A DNA stretch of 18,253 nucleotides from CAVZLD01 sp964522605. Lineage in GTDB: Bacteria > Planctomycetota > Planctomycetia > Pirellulales > Pirellulaceae. Where the stretch lies: assembly GCA_964522605.1 (NCBI GenBank), contig CAZFWV010000116.1, positions 1 to 18,253 of the forward strand. Direction: 5' to 3'. The position numbers and the translations under genes are program-made. A model generated the notes under the pieces. The model saw only the letters and a list, made by a program, of their open reading frames with translations. It made no database searches and had not been told where the DNA came from. Position 1 is the first letter of the stretch, and every line of letters begins with the position of its first letter. Shown here in pieces: positions 1 through 7,772 of the stretch.

Positions 1-359
1 AACCGGTTTCTGGATCTCGAAAATTGGGCCCGTACAAGACATCTTCGAATTGCTGAAACCAGTCTGTGATCACCTGTTGTTGCACATCGTTGATCTCCTC
101 ACCCTCGGGCGAATAGAAATTGAAAAAGGTGTTATAGCCGGTCGGAAGATCGTCACCACTACGGTCGGTTGACACGCTGCCTCCGTAGGGCCCCTGCAAG
201 CGGCGATTGGGTCCAGCCGTGTGGAAATTGGGCGGGTGCTCNNNNNNNNNNGTGCAATACCGCGACTTCGTCTGCGTTTAAGGCACCGTCATAGATCCGG
301 ATCTGCCCGATATCACCATCCCAGGGATTTCCGCCCGAACGCAAAGCACCAAACACCAT
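1..359 (-). pseudogene. Fragment of a LamG-domain protein gene, interrupted by an assembly gap and lacking its 5' end
   Basis: Reading leftwards from 359, the first 36 codons end with a typical LamG (concanavalin A-like) C-terminal signature, GDIGQIRIYDGALNADEV. Beyond the Ns, bases 241-1 are fully open in one minus frame (about 80 codons, e.g. FFNFYSPEGEEINDV), so the gene continues past the left edge. The two parts are out of frame with the 10-N placeholder but join if the true gap is a multiple of three. Upstream of 359 an in-frame stop lies at 381-383, there is no Shine-Dalgarno sequence, and none of the three minus frames to 480 encodes the missing LamG core. I infer a 5'-truncated remnant or a misjoined assembly. 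The downstream part resembles no family I know. Confidence 0.5.
242..251. other. Assembly gap (10 Ns)
   Basis: Ten consecutive Ns, a typical scaffold placeholder. The open minus-strand frames on either side differ by one, so the real length is probably not 10. Confidence 0.95.
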
Positions 360-598
360 ATCGATCGCGGAACGTGGGCCTCATGCCCCGGCGTCGGTCA
401 TGCTCGGCGTCTTGACGTCGTTCCGAGTGTGCGGATTTCGCGGTCGTCTTCGCTGAAGTCGTGCGTTGTACGGAAATGCGCAACGTCAAAAGCTGGGCTC
501 TGGATTGCGATTGCCCGACTTGGCGCCTTGATTCGGAGTCTTGGCACAGCAGCCGTCACGTTTTCGATGGATCCGTCAATCGAAGGAGGAGAGAAGCG

Positions 599-1405
599 AT
601 GAGAAAATTGCGGTTCTTGCGGCGCGAAAGCGTTTTCTGGTTGTCCGTTTTATGCACGTCCGCTATCTGTTTCTGGTGTGCGACCGGCCAGACGAGTCTG
701 GGGAAGGAGCTGCTTGCTGCGTGGGAATTCAATGACACAGATGTGTCGGGCGACACGGTTGTTGCCACCGGTGGAACGGCGGCCTTTATGGGAGAGTTGT
801 CTCTCGTCGACTCCATATCCATCGGTCGCAATAAGGATTCGACCGAAGGTGGGGGACAGTGGTTTTACGACGGACTGATCGACGATCTGCAGATCTACGA
901 TAAGGCGATGACGCCGCGGGAAGTGCTGTACCTGAGCGGAAGAGGTGTCCTCGGTGACTTTAACGGCAACGGGGAGATTGACCTGGGAGACATTGACCTC
1001 CTGACCGAGGTGTCGGCGGCTAAGACGCATCCACAGGAATATGACCTGACAAACGATGGGTTGGTCGATGAGGCCGACGTCATCGAGTGGGCCAAGGCCG
1101 ACGACATTGGCTACACGTGGATCGGCGATGCGAACTTCGATGGCCAGTTCAACACGGGTGATTTCGTGCAGGTGCTCGGCATCGGAAAGTATGAGGACCA
1201 GAATGCCAAGGCCGTATGGTCGGAAGGCGATTGGAACGGCGATGGAGTCTTCGGAACGGGAGACCTCGTGGCGGCCCTTTCGGATGGTGGTTATGAACTG
1301 GGACCGCGCACGGATGTGTCGGCGGTGCCGGAACCCAGCGCGATCGTGCTGAGCCTGCTGGGCTTGGTCGGTTCGCTGGGTCTGGCGCGCCGTCGCCAGC
1401 GTTAA
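599..1405 (+). CDS. Secreted LamG/dockerin-like PEP-CTERM protein
   Basis: A 268-residue exported protein. The ATG at 599 is chosen because a strong Shine-Dalgarno sequence (GGAGGAG) precedes it; the frame is open further upstream but without such a site. Residues 11-30 form a hydrophobic signal segment. Residues 38-72 look like the start of a LamG domain and 73-114 like its end (GLIDDLQIYDKAMTPRE), so the roughly 100-residue core is missing. Four calcium-loop motifs of dockerin/EF-hand type follow (about 119-131, 149-160, 176-188, 210-222; e.g. GDWNGDGVFGTGD). The C-terminus has the PEP-CTERM signal: VPEP at 243-246, a hydrophobic helix, then an RRRQR tail. In PEP-CTERM systems this tail is processed at the membrane by an exosortase; none is in the window. 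Substrate unknown. The gene stands alone, with a repeat-filled spacer downstream. Confidence 0.85.
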   Translation: MRKLRFLRRESVFWLSVLCTSAICFWCATGQTSLGKELLAAWEFNDTDVSGDTVVATGGTAAFMGELSLVDSISIGRNKDSTEGGGQWFYDGLIDDLQIYDKAMTPREVLYLSGRGVLGDFNGNGEIDLGDIDLLTEVSAAKTHPQEYDLTNDGLVDEADVIEWAKADDIGYTWIGDANFDGQFNTGDFVQVLGIGKYEDQNAKAVWSEGDWNGDGVFGTGDLVAALSDGGYELGPRTDVSAVPEPSAIVLSLLGLVGSLGLARRRQR

Positions 1406-1476
1406 CTTTGGGATGTGATCGATCGACACAGCGCAAATCGATCTGGCCGAGTGATTCGCCGCTGGGTAGAGAAGGG

Positions 1477-1558
1477 GAAACCACGGATTTGACGGAGGAC
1501 ACGGATCGACACGGACCGATCGGTGGGCATCCGTCTCATCTGTTCCCTCCGTGGTTTC
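1477..1558. repeat. Inverted repeat with ACCACGGA/TCCGTGGT arms
   Basis: Perfect 11-bp arms, GAAACCACGGA at 1477-1487 and TCCGTGGTTTC at 1548-1558. An inner pair, ACGGAT at 1501-1506 and ATCCGT at 1529-1534, and several ACGGA-type words fill the loop. The right arm is followed by TTTTTG, so the transcript could fold and might serve as a terminator for the PEP-CTERM gene about 70-150 bp upstream. The arrangement looks like a dispersed, non-coding palindromic repeat family. Confidence 0.7.
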
Positions 1559-1616
1559 TTTTTGAACTTCGATTCCGCTCGACTTGCGCGGAACCATCAG
1601 GACGATGTGGGCTACG

Positions 1617-1642
1617 GCGCCGGGTGCTTCCTCACCCGGCGC
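1617..1642. repeat. Strong GC-rich hairpin
   Basis: Perfect 10-bp arms GCGCCGGGTG (1617-1626) and CACCCGGCGC (1633-1642) around a 6-nt loop. There is no T-run after it, so it is not a classical terminator. It directly abuts the CCACTGGC repeat. A degenerate version of its right arm (CGGCGCAATGG at 17184-17194) abuts the same repeat at the other end of the cluster, so the hairpin is probably part of the repeat element. Confidence 0.7.
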
Positions 1643-1649
1643 AAATGGT

Positions 1650-1712
1650 GTGCCACTGGCTTTGCCAGTGTCCTCTTGAGGCGAGGAACAGCACTGGCAA
1701 AGCCAGTGGCAC
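1650..1712. repeat. Paired CCACTGGC hairpin repeat, left copy
   Basis: A 21-bp sequence at 1650-1670, containing TGCCACTGGCTTTGCCAGTG, recurs as a perfect reverse complement at 1692-1712. Each arm is itself a small hairpin (CACTGGC-TTT-GCCAGTG), so the unit is a hairpin pair in inverted orientation around a 21-bp centre. The same core recurs at 17197-17270. Confidence 0.85.
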
Positions 1713-1903
1713 CCAGTCCCGTCGCCGCCGAAGGCTGCGCTGCGTTTCAAAATGCCAACAGTCAAACCAGGGAGAAACACAACTCAATCCTGCCGCACTG
1801 TCGAGTTGTTCGTTGGCCCGACCGGTTGTGGATCTCCGGATTCCAGTTCACTATGATCGGTAACCGGGGTCTTTTGTGTTGCGTCGGTAACGGAGGAGAA
1901 TCG

Positions 1904-4618
1904 ATGAACAAGCCGATCGGGGTTGCCGCGTGCTGGTTGTTGGCTCTGACTTGTCCCCTTTGCAGTGCCGCAGAATTGTCTGTGGTGCAAGACGGGGCGG
2001 CCAAGGCAGTGCGGTACGTTGGTGCAGCCTGGAGACAAGATGCCGGGGGAGTGTGGGCCGAAGGCACGGGGCGTTTCCTTTACGCAGCCCAATCGCTGGA
2101 TGCCGGTGACTTTCGAATTACGGCTCGGCTGCAGCTCGGACGGCTCGATGGCACAGCCGCCTCGTTTGTACTCGACGACAGCCACATCGGATTTGACGGA
2201 CGAGAGAAGACGCTCTTCAGCGAAGGTCCTCTGTTCGGTGGCACGACACGTTTTTTGGGCGATGCCGAAGAGCTGTTGAAACCAGACTCGCCTTTCCTCT
2301 TTCAGGTGATTCGCGAAGACGGAGTTACGCGCTTTCTGATTAACGATCAAGAAATCTACCGAAAAGAAGGATGGAACGGCCCGGTTGGTCGAATCGGATT
2401 CCGCCCCTGGCGAAATCGGATCACGATGGAATCCTTCACAATCCAAGGCCAACTTATCGATCCGCCTCCGTTACCAGAGCCGGTGGGAGATCCGCTTTTC
2501 GTGAGCGGCCAGGATGGATATCACACCTATCGCATTCCCGCCTTGGCTGTCACCAACCAAGGAACGATCCTGGCGTTCTGTGAGGGTCGCAAGAACTCTA
2601 GAAGCGACACGGGCGACATCGACTTGCTTGTCAAACGGTCCACGGATCAAGGTGAAACATGGAGTCAGCAGCAGGTGATCTGGGATGATCAGGGAAACAC
2701 CTGTGGGAATCCCTGTGCCGTCGTCGATCGCGATACGGGGACAGTCTGGTTGCTCATGACCTGGAATCGTGGCGACGATCACGAATCGCAGATCATCGCT
2801 CAGACCAGTCGAGACACGCGACGCGTATTTGTGACGCACTCAACGGATGATGGCCAGTCGTGGAGTGAACCGCGAGAGATCACGTCGGACGTCAAGCAGA
2901 AGGACTGGACTTGGTATGCCACGGGACCGGGCAGCGGGATTCAACTTCAGCATGGTCCGCACAAGGGGCGTCTGGTCATTCCTTGCGACCACATCGAAGC
3001 GGAGACAAAACGGTACTACTCCCATGTCATCTATTCGGATGATCACGGTCAGCGGTGGCACCTAGGCGGTACGACGCCGGAAGATCAGGTGAATGAATGC
3101 GAAGTCGTTGAACGACCGGACGGCCAGTTGATGCTCAACATGCGGAATTACGACCGCTCAAAAAAGAATCGTCAAGTTGCTCTGAGCGACGACGGAGGTT
3201 TGACTTGGAAAGATCAACGTTTTGACTCCGCATTGATCGAACCGATCTGTCAGGCCGCGATCGAGCGATTTCGCTGGGGAGACCAGGACCGCCGGAGTAT
3301 CATCCTGTTCAGCAACCCGGCCAGTTCCGAAGGTCGCGTGAATCTGACCGTGCGCGCCAGCTTTGATGAAGGGCAAACGTGGGGCGCCTCACGCGTACTG
3401 CATGCCGGACCGAGCGCCTATTCCGATTTGGCAGTGTTGCAGACACAAGAATTCGCTTGTTTCTACGAAGCGGGATCGGCTCATCCCTACGAGTCCATCG
3501 TTTTTGCCAGACTCCCGTTGGCCTCGCTGGAAGGTCCGGACCAACGGCCCACGATCGACATTTCGAATCAGACAGAACGTCACGTTGTCGTCGCCCGAGG
3601 GACGGAACAGGTTTACCAGGGACATCCCACAACGCTTCTCATGCCCGATGGGAAAACTCTGTTCGCGGTTTGGTGTATCGGGCACGGCGGTCACGCGGGA
3701 CCCATGGCGCGCAGTGACGATGGTGGTCTGAACTGGACGCGGCTGGATGATCAATTGCCTGATGGATTCCGGCGGCATGAGAACTGTCCGAGTATTTATC
3801 GCATGGTGGATCCGGCTGGCCAGGAGCGATTGTGGGTCTTTTCGGCGCGACCGAATATGCCGCGAATCGTCAGTGAAGATGGAGGAGCGACCTGGGAAGA
3901 AATGGAACCGCTCGGGCTGCCGTGCGTGATGACATTCTCCAGCGTGATCCGGCGGAAGGACGGCAGCTATTTAGGGATGTACCATCGAGGGCCGGAGGGG
4001 CGCGACCGGTCGCCACTCAATGTGCTGCAGACTGTAACGCGGGACGGGGGACTGACTTGGTCCCAGCCTCGCGTTGTCGCTGCCGTTCCCGGTAAGAACC
4101 CGTGCGAACCGTTCGTTTTCCGCTCGCCAAACGGCAACGAGCTCTGTTGCCTGATGCGCGAAAACACCCACCGGGGACGCAGCTTGATGATGTTCAGTCA
4201 GGACGAAGGTGAGTCCTGGAGCAAGCCCACGGACACGTCCTGGGACCTGACCGGTGATCGACATATGGGAGTGTACACGCCGGATGGAAGACTGATCGTT
4301 GCCTTCCGCGATCAAGCACTCGGCAGTAAAACGAAGGGACATTTTGTGGCATGGCTTGGCACGTACGATGACATCCGTCGAGGCACGCCTGGCCAATGCC
4401 GGATCAAGCTGCTGCACAGTTACGCCGGCGGTGACTGCGGATACCCGGGAATGGAACGACTGCCCGATGGGACCATCGTGGCCACGACCTACATCAAGTA
4501 TCAGCCTGGAAATGAAAAGCATTCCGTCATCAGTACGCGCTTTACCATTCAGGAAATCGATCAGATGCTGACAACGATGACCCGAAACGTTGCGCCGGCA
4601 GAGGGCTCCAACCCGTGA
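1904..4618 (+). CDS. Secreted two-domain BNR/Asp-box glycoside hydrolase, GH33 sialidase-type
   Basis: A 904-residue protein. The ATG at 1904 follows GGAGGAG and starts a good signal peptide (residues 1-23, cut near CSAA). Residues 25-185 form a concanavalin A-like beta-sandwich. Residues 195-545 are a sialidase propeller with the YRIPAL motif (R210), GDIDL (D238/D240), a NECEVVE glutamate (about E398), LNMRNY (R414), GRVNLTVR (R478/R484) and SAYSDL (Y506), matching the GH33 Asp, Tyr/Glu pair and arginine triad, plus five Asp-boxes (246, 313, 378, 428, 486). Residues 565-895 form a second BNR propeller with four Asp-boxes (604, 657, 712, 765) but no RIP motif, so it may be non-catalytic or differ in specificity. 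GH33 members cleave sialic acid, Kdn or, in rhamnogalacturonan II breakdown, Dha; the true substrate is open. Its stop overlaps the next start (GTGA), implying coupled translation. Confidence 0.88.
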   Translation: MNKPIGVAACWLLALTCPLCSAAELSVVQDGAAKAVRYVGAAWRQDAGGVWAEGTGRFLYAAQSLDAGDFRITARLQLGRLDGTAASFVLDDSHIGFDGREKTLFSEGPLFGGTTRFLGDAEELLKPDSPFLFQVIREDGVTRFLINDQEIYRKEGWNGPVGRIGFRPWRNRITMESFTIQGQLIDPPPLPEPVGDPLFVSGQDGYHTYRIPALAVTNQGTILAFCEGRKNSRSDTGDIDLLVKRSTDQGETWSQQQVIWDDQGNTCGNPCAVVDRDTGTVWLLMTWNRGDDHESQIIAQTSRDTRRVFVTHSTDDGQSWSEPREITSDVKQKDWTWYATGPGSGIQLQHGPHKGRLVIPCDHIEAETKRYYSHVIYSDDHGQRWHLGGTTPEDQVNECEVVERPDGQLMLNMRNYDRSKKNRQVALSDDGGLTWKDQRFDSALIEPICQAAIERFRWGDQDRRSIILFSNPASSEGRVNLTVRASFDEGQTWGASRVLHAGPSAYSDLAVLQTQEFACFYEAGSAHPYESIVFARLPLASLEGPDQRPTIDISNQTERHVVVARGTEQVYQGHPTTLLMPDGKTLFAVWCIGHGGHAGPMARSDDGGLNWTRLDDQLPDGFRRHENCPSIYRMVDPAGQERLWVFSARPNMPRIVSEDGGATWEEMEPLGLPCVMTFSSVIRRKDGSYLGMYHRGPEGRDRSPLNVLQTVTRDGGLTWSQPRVVAAVPGKNPCEPFVFRSPNGNELCCLMRENTHRGRSLMMFSQDEGESWSKPTDTSWDLTGDRHMGVYTPDGRLIVAFRDQALGSKTKGHFVAWLGTYDDIRRGTPGQCRIKLLHSYAGGDCGYPGMERLPDGTIVATTYIKYQPGNEKHSVISTRFTIQEIDQMLTTMTRNVAPAEGSNP

Positions 4619-5706
4619 CGGAAAAGACGCTGGTCACTTCAAAGCAACGCGTGCTGACCGCGATTCACCTCGCTCAGCCCGACCGGGTCCCGATGGACTT
4701 CCAGGCAAATCCCTGGGTGCTCGAGCGACTACATCGCGACCTGAAAACGTCGACTCATCAGGAGTTACTCCGGCAACTCGGCAGCGACATTGTAGATCTC
4801 CGCGGCGTCGTCGATCCAAGATACGTTGGGCCAGTGCCGATGTCTCGAGAGTTAGACAACGGGATTCGCGAGAACTACTGGGGTTGGCGGCAGAAAATCA
4901 TGCAGACCGCCACCGGCCCGGAAGATTGCTTCGTCGAATTCGTGTTAGCGGACGCGAAGTCAATCGACGATTTCGAGCAGCACTGCTGGCCCAATCCTGA
5001 TTGGTTTGATTTTTCGGAATTCGCGGCAGGCCTTTCCTCGTGGCAAGACTTCGCGGTGATGGCCAGCGGCGCTAGTGTATTCCAGCACGCCACGTTCCTG
5101 CGCGGAATCGATAACCTTCTGATCGACATGGCAACGCGTCCCGAACTGGCACACTGGCTGATGGACTGCTTTACGGATTTCTATCTCGGTTACTTTGATC
5201 GGATGTTCACTGCTGCGCGTGGCCAGATTGACATCCTGAGAGCTGCCGATGACTTGGGTACGCAGCGTGGGCTGTTCTTCAGTGCCGGCATGTTTCGCAC
5301 CTTCGTCAAGCCCCGATTGAAGAAACTGGTCGAGATGGCGCACAGTCATGGCGTGAAGTTTATGTTTCACTCCTGCGGGGCAATTCGACCGCTCATTGAG
5401 GATCTGATCGAGATCGGCGTCGACATCCTCGATCCCCTGCAGGCTGCTGCTGAGGGGATGGACCCGATCGTTTTGAAGCCGATGTACGGTGATCGGATTT
5501 GTCTGCATGGTGGCATCTGCACGCAGTTTCTCCTGCCCGAGGGTACTCCGCAGGAAGTTCAAAGCGAGGTGTGTCGCCGAATCGAGATTTTCGGTCGTGG
5601 CGGAGGGTACATCCTCGCTCCCTGCCATGTCCTGCAGACGGATGTGCCGACGGAGAACATTCTGGCGATGTCAGCGGCGGGCTACCAATGCGGCCCATAT
5701 CGCTGA
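4615..5706 (+). CDS. UroD-fold protein, MtaA/CmuA-like putative zinc methyltransferase
   Basis: A 363-residue protein of the uroporphyrinogen decarboxylase fold. The GTG at 4615 overlaps the hydrolase stop by 4 bp. The N-terminal SKQRVLTAIHLAQPDRVPMD is typical of the UroD-like superfamily, but the RQAGR motif of true HemE is absent. FHSCGA (H252, C254) and APCH (C337) supply the His-x-Cys...Cys zinc site of MtaA/CmuA methyltransferases. Such proteins move methyl groups between a corrinoid or thiol and a small substrate; many planctomycete paralogues in carbohydrate loci have no known role. No corrinoid protein is encoded nearby, so the acceptor is unknown. No signal peptide, hence cytoplasmic. 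The operon position suggests work on a product of the hydrolase, for example demethylation of a methylated sugar, but that is inference. Confidence 0.8.
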   Translation: MTEKTLVTSKQRVLTAIHLAQPDRVPMDFQANPWVLERLHRDLKTSTHQELLRQLGSDIVDLRGVVDPRYVGPVPMSRELDNGIRENYWGWRQKIMQTATGPEDCFVEFVLADAKSIDDFEQHCWPNPDWFDFSEFAAGLSSWQDFAVMASGASVFQHATFLRGIDNLLIDMATRPELAHWLMDCFTDFYLGYFDRMFTAARGQIDILRAADDLGTQRGLFFSAGMFRTFVKPRLKKLVEMAHSHGVKFMFHSCGAIRPLIEDLIEIGVDILDPLQAAAEGMDPIVLKPMYGDRICLHGGICTQFLLPEGTPQEVQSEVCRRIEIFGRGGGYILAPCHVLQTDVPTENILAMSAAGYQCGPYR

Positions 5707-5843
5707 GCGTGACGCTGCAATCCGGCGAGCCGCATGGTACGCATCTTGGTTTCTTGTGAAATCGGTATAACGGACGAGAAAATGGGCCCGCGTGCGCGTC
5801 ACGCCAACCTCGCTGGCCGGAGATGAGGGACGGATTCGACGTT

Positions 5844-6779
5844 ATGAGACCTTTTCGAGCCAGTGAAATTCGAGGAAATTGGGCTACCCTGTTGCTCGCC
5901 TGGAATGAGGATGATTCTCTTGACCTGGGTCGAGTGCGGAACGAGATCGAATGTCTCATCGAGATGCAGGTCGACGGCATCTATTGCAACGGTACCGCTG
6001 GTGAGTTCTACGCACTGACGGAACGGGAGTTTGATCAGGTGGCCGAAGCGTTGGCGGATCGGTGTGAACAGGCGGGAATGCCGTTTCAGATCGGCGTGAG
6101 CCAGATGAGCGCCCAGATCTCGCTGGCAAGGTTGCGACGCAGTATCGCCCTTGCACCTGTTGCGATTCAGGTGATCCTTCCCGACTGGTTTCCGACAAGT
6201 GATCGGGAAGCGGCAGACTTCCTCGAACGAATGGCGGATGAAGCGGAGGGAATTGGGCTCGTACTATACAACCCGCCTCACGCGAAACGGGTACTCCAGC
6301 CTGCGGAGATGGCACAATTGACCGAACGAGTGCCTGCTCTGGTAGGCATCAAGGTCGCCGGCGGCGATCGGACATGGTATGCCGAGATGAAGCCGTTGTT
6401 CGAGCGATTAAGCGTCTTCGTGCCCGGACACCACCTCGCTACCGGTAGGTCACTTGGTGCACACGGTTCCTATTCCAATGTCGCCTGCCTGCATCCTGGT
6501 GTTGCGCAGCAGTGGAGTGACCAGATCGATCACGATCTGCCCGCTGCTTTGGGAATCGAGCGGCGTCTGCGAGAATTCATGGAGCAGTATATCAGTCCAT
6601 TCATCCATGTCGAAAAGTATTCCAATGCCGCGTGTGATCGACTGCTGGCACTCATTGGTGGATGGGCCGATGTTGGAGCGCACATGCGATGGCCTTATCG
6701 AGCCATTCCTGTGTCAGAAGCAGATCGATTGCGCCCGATCGCACGGCAAATGCTGCCGGAATTCTTCTGCGACGAATGA
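5844..6779 (+). CDS. DHDPS/N-acetylneuraminate lyase family aldolase or dehydratase
   Basis: A class I (Schiff-base) aldolase-superfamily protein of 311 residues from the ATG at 5844; an in-frame ATG at 5823 would add seven. I prefer 5844 because it has GAGGGA about 12 nt upstream and starts directly with the conserved MRPFRASEIRGNWATLL region. Visible motifs, numbered from 5844: NGTAGE (49-54, the GxxGE substrate loop), LYNPP (Y142, catalytic Tyr) and GIKVAGG (K170, Schiff-base Lys). Family members cleave or dehydrate 2-keto-3-deoxy sugar acids, make dihydrodipicolinate, or split sialic acid; specificity cannot be read from the motifs. The neighbouring GH33-type hydrolase makes a 2-keto-3-deoxy sugar acid (Neu5Ac, Kdo, Dha) a reasonable guess. 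It sits 137 bp after the UroD-like gene and converges on the apiose operon. A TATAAC hexamer at 5765-5770 could be a weak own promoter. Confidence 0.82.
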   Translation: MRPFRASEIRGNWATLLLAWNEDDSLDLGRVRNEIECLIEMQVDGIYCNGTAGEFYALTEREFDQVAEALADRCEQAGMPFQIGVSQMSAQISLARLRRSIALAPVAIQVILPDWFPTSDREAADFLERMADEAEGIGLVLYNPPHAKRVLQPAEMAQLTERVPALVGIKVAGGDRTWYAEMKPLFERLSVFVPGHHLATGRSLGAHGSYSNVACLHPGVAQQWSDQIDHDLPAALGIERRLREFMEQYISPFIHVEKYSNAACDRLLALIGGWADVGAHMRWPYRAIPVSEADRLRPIARQMLPEFFCDE

Positions 6780-6880
6780 TTGGAAGACTCCAGCAGCCCT
6801 CTTCGGTTCCGTAGGCCCTCCAGCCGTTCTTTGCGCGTTGCTTTCCGCCAAGCGATTGAAAGACTTCAGCACGGCAAATC

Positions 6881-6894
6881 CTGATCAAGATCAG
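6881..6894. other. Dyad between convergent operons
   Basis: CTGATC-AA-GATCAG lies in the 134-bp spacer between the 3' ends of the convergent operons. The stem is short and has no T-run on either side, so a bidirectional terminator function is only possible. Nothing else is visible in this spacer. Confidence 0.25.
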
Positions 6895-6913
6895 AAGAAA
6901 TGTTCTGGCAGCG

Positions 6914-7750
6914 CTACTCCTGGCCGGTGATTCGGGCAACACTTCGGCGGATCGCATCGGGCTCAAAGACTTTCTTCCAATCGGGCTGAAAGATCGACTT
7001 CTTCGCTTCCTCAATGGCGAATTTGGCGCCATCGGAAAGCTCCCAGTCGATCTCATTGAAGAAGATGGCCAGGTCGATATTCAGGTGACCCAGCAGGAAA
7101 TCGCGCGCTGCGTCCGCTGGCACCCCACGCGCAATGGCTTCGTCCATCGCTTCACGAATCACCATCATGCAGGTGGCCGTCACGGTTTCGGAGAGAGCCG
7201 GTTCTAGAATCGCCATTTGCTCGACCGTAATCCGATGCGCGCGAAGAATCGGTCCAAACATGTCCTTAGCGATCGCTTCCCCTCTGGTGTAATCTTTTTC
7301 TGATCCATGCAGCAATGCGCACACAATCGCTTGTTTCGCCTTTCCGCTCCCAAAAAAATCGCGACGGGCTTCGGGGTCGGTCTCGTCATTGAATACTGGT
7401 GGATGTGCCGGATGGGTGACGAAATAGGAAAGATCGCCGCGTTTGGGTAGCAGCCCTGCGTGGGGAGCTGCAGGATCGAGACAGACGAGCAACGTTCCTG
7501 GTCGGGCTTGAGGAACGACGTCCGCAGCGACGGCACCGAGAACTCGATCTGGCACGGCGAGGATGACGACATCGGCTTGGGCGAGAGCGTCTTGCGCATT
7601 GGTAGCTTGATCACCTCGCTGACCAAGTCGCGCAACTCCGGCATCACCGCTTTCCACGAAAAGGAGTCTGTATTGCGTTTTGTTTCGCAGAGTATTCGAT
7701 ACTCGTGTCCCCATGCTTCCGGCAGCCCCAAATATCGCGATCGTGGTCAT
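6914..7750 (-). CDS. apnO: D-apionate oxidoisomerase-like NAD-dependent enzyme
   Basis: A 278-residue cytoplasmic protein. The ATG at 7750 is chosen because GAAAGGA precedes it and the protein then begins with a Rossmann strand, MTTIAIFGAAGSMG (G8/G11/G14); a longer reading would overlap the upstream gene and lacks a site. The N-terminal NAD-binding half (1-125, with VVILAVPD at 62-68 and THPAHPPVF at 112-120) is followed by an all-helical 6-phosphogluconate-dehydrogenase-type C-terminal domain (about 130-270; EPALSETVTATCM, GHLNIDLAIFF). This architecture matches the D-apionate oxidoisomerase family, which oxidises D-apionate with hydroxymethyl migration to 3-oxo-isoapionate. Last gene of the operon, 22 bp after the TIM-barrel gene. 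The assignment rests on recalled family features plus the apnL and apsD neighbours; another oxidative rearrangement of a sugar acid is the alternative. Confidence 0.72.
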   Translation of the reverse strand: MTTIAIFGAAGSMGTRVSNTLRNKTQYRLLFVESGDAGVARLGQRGDQATNAQDALAQADVVILAVPDRVLGAVAADVVPQARPGTLLVCLDPAAPHAGLLPKRGDLSYFVTHPAHPPVFNDETDPEARRDFFGSGKAKQAIVCALLHGSEKDYTRGEAIAKDMFGPILRAHRITVEQMAILEPALSETVTATCMMVIREAMDEAIARGVPADAARDFLLGHLNIDLAIFFNEIDWELSDGAKFAIEEAKKSIFQPDWKKVFEPDAIRRSVARITGQE

Positions 7751-7772
7751 CAACGCGTCCTTTCTCAAGATC

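Larger units (their letters stand above)
1406..1903. other. Repeat-rich intergenic spacer
   Basis: About 500 bp between the PEP-CTERM gene and the GH33-type hydrolase. I see no convincing gene. It holds three dyad elements in a row (1477-1558, 1617-1642, 1650-1712), described separately. From about 1720 to 1890 I see only the presumed 5' leader of the hydrolase gene. A TATGAT hexamer at 1852-1857 is a possible -10 box but has no well-spaced -35 partner. Confidence 0.6.

Noticed and set aside
650..1780. Long minus-strand open frame (376 codons) opposite the PEP-CTERM gene
   Set aside because: It is antisense to a well-supported gene with a strong ribosome site, runs through the repeat elements, has no domain signature and is Arg/Ser/Pro-rich as expected from reverse reading of GC-rich coding DNA.
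1523..1903. 127-codon upstream extension of the GH33-type hydrolase
   Set aside because: It reads through hairpin repeats and would bury the signal peptide; the ATG at 1904 has a strong GGAGGAG site.
4615..5706. True uroporphyrinogen decarboxylase (hemE)
   Set aside because: The RQAGR substrate motif of HemE is missing and a zinc His-x-Cys...Cys site is present; no other haem gene is nearby.
1904..6779. Classical sialic-acid (nan) catabolic operon
   Set aside because: No nanE, nanK, nagA/nagB or sialate transporter is present, and the aldolase motifs do not single out N-acetylneuraminate lyase; only a family-level link to 2-keto-3-deoxy acids is supported.
6881..6894. Bidirectional intrinsic terminator
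   Set aside because: The stem is only about 6 bp with almost no loop and lacks a T-run on both strands; kept only as a weak dyad.
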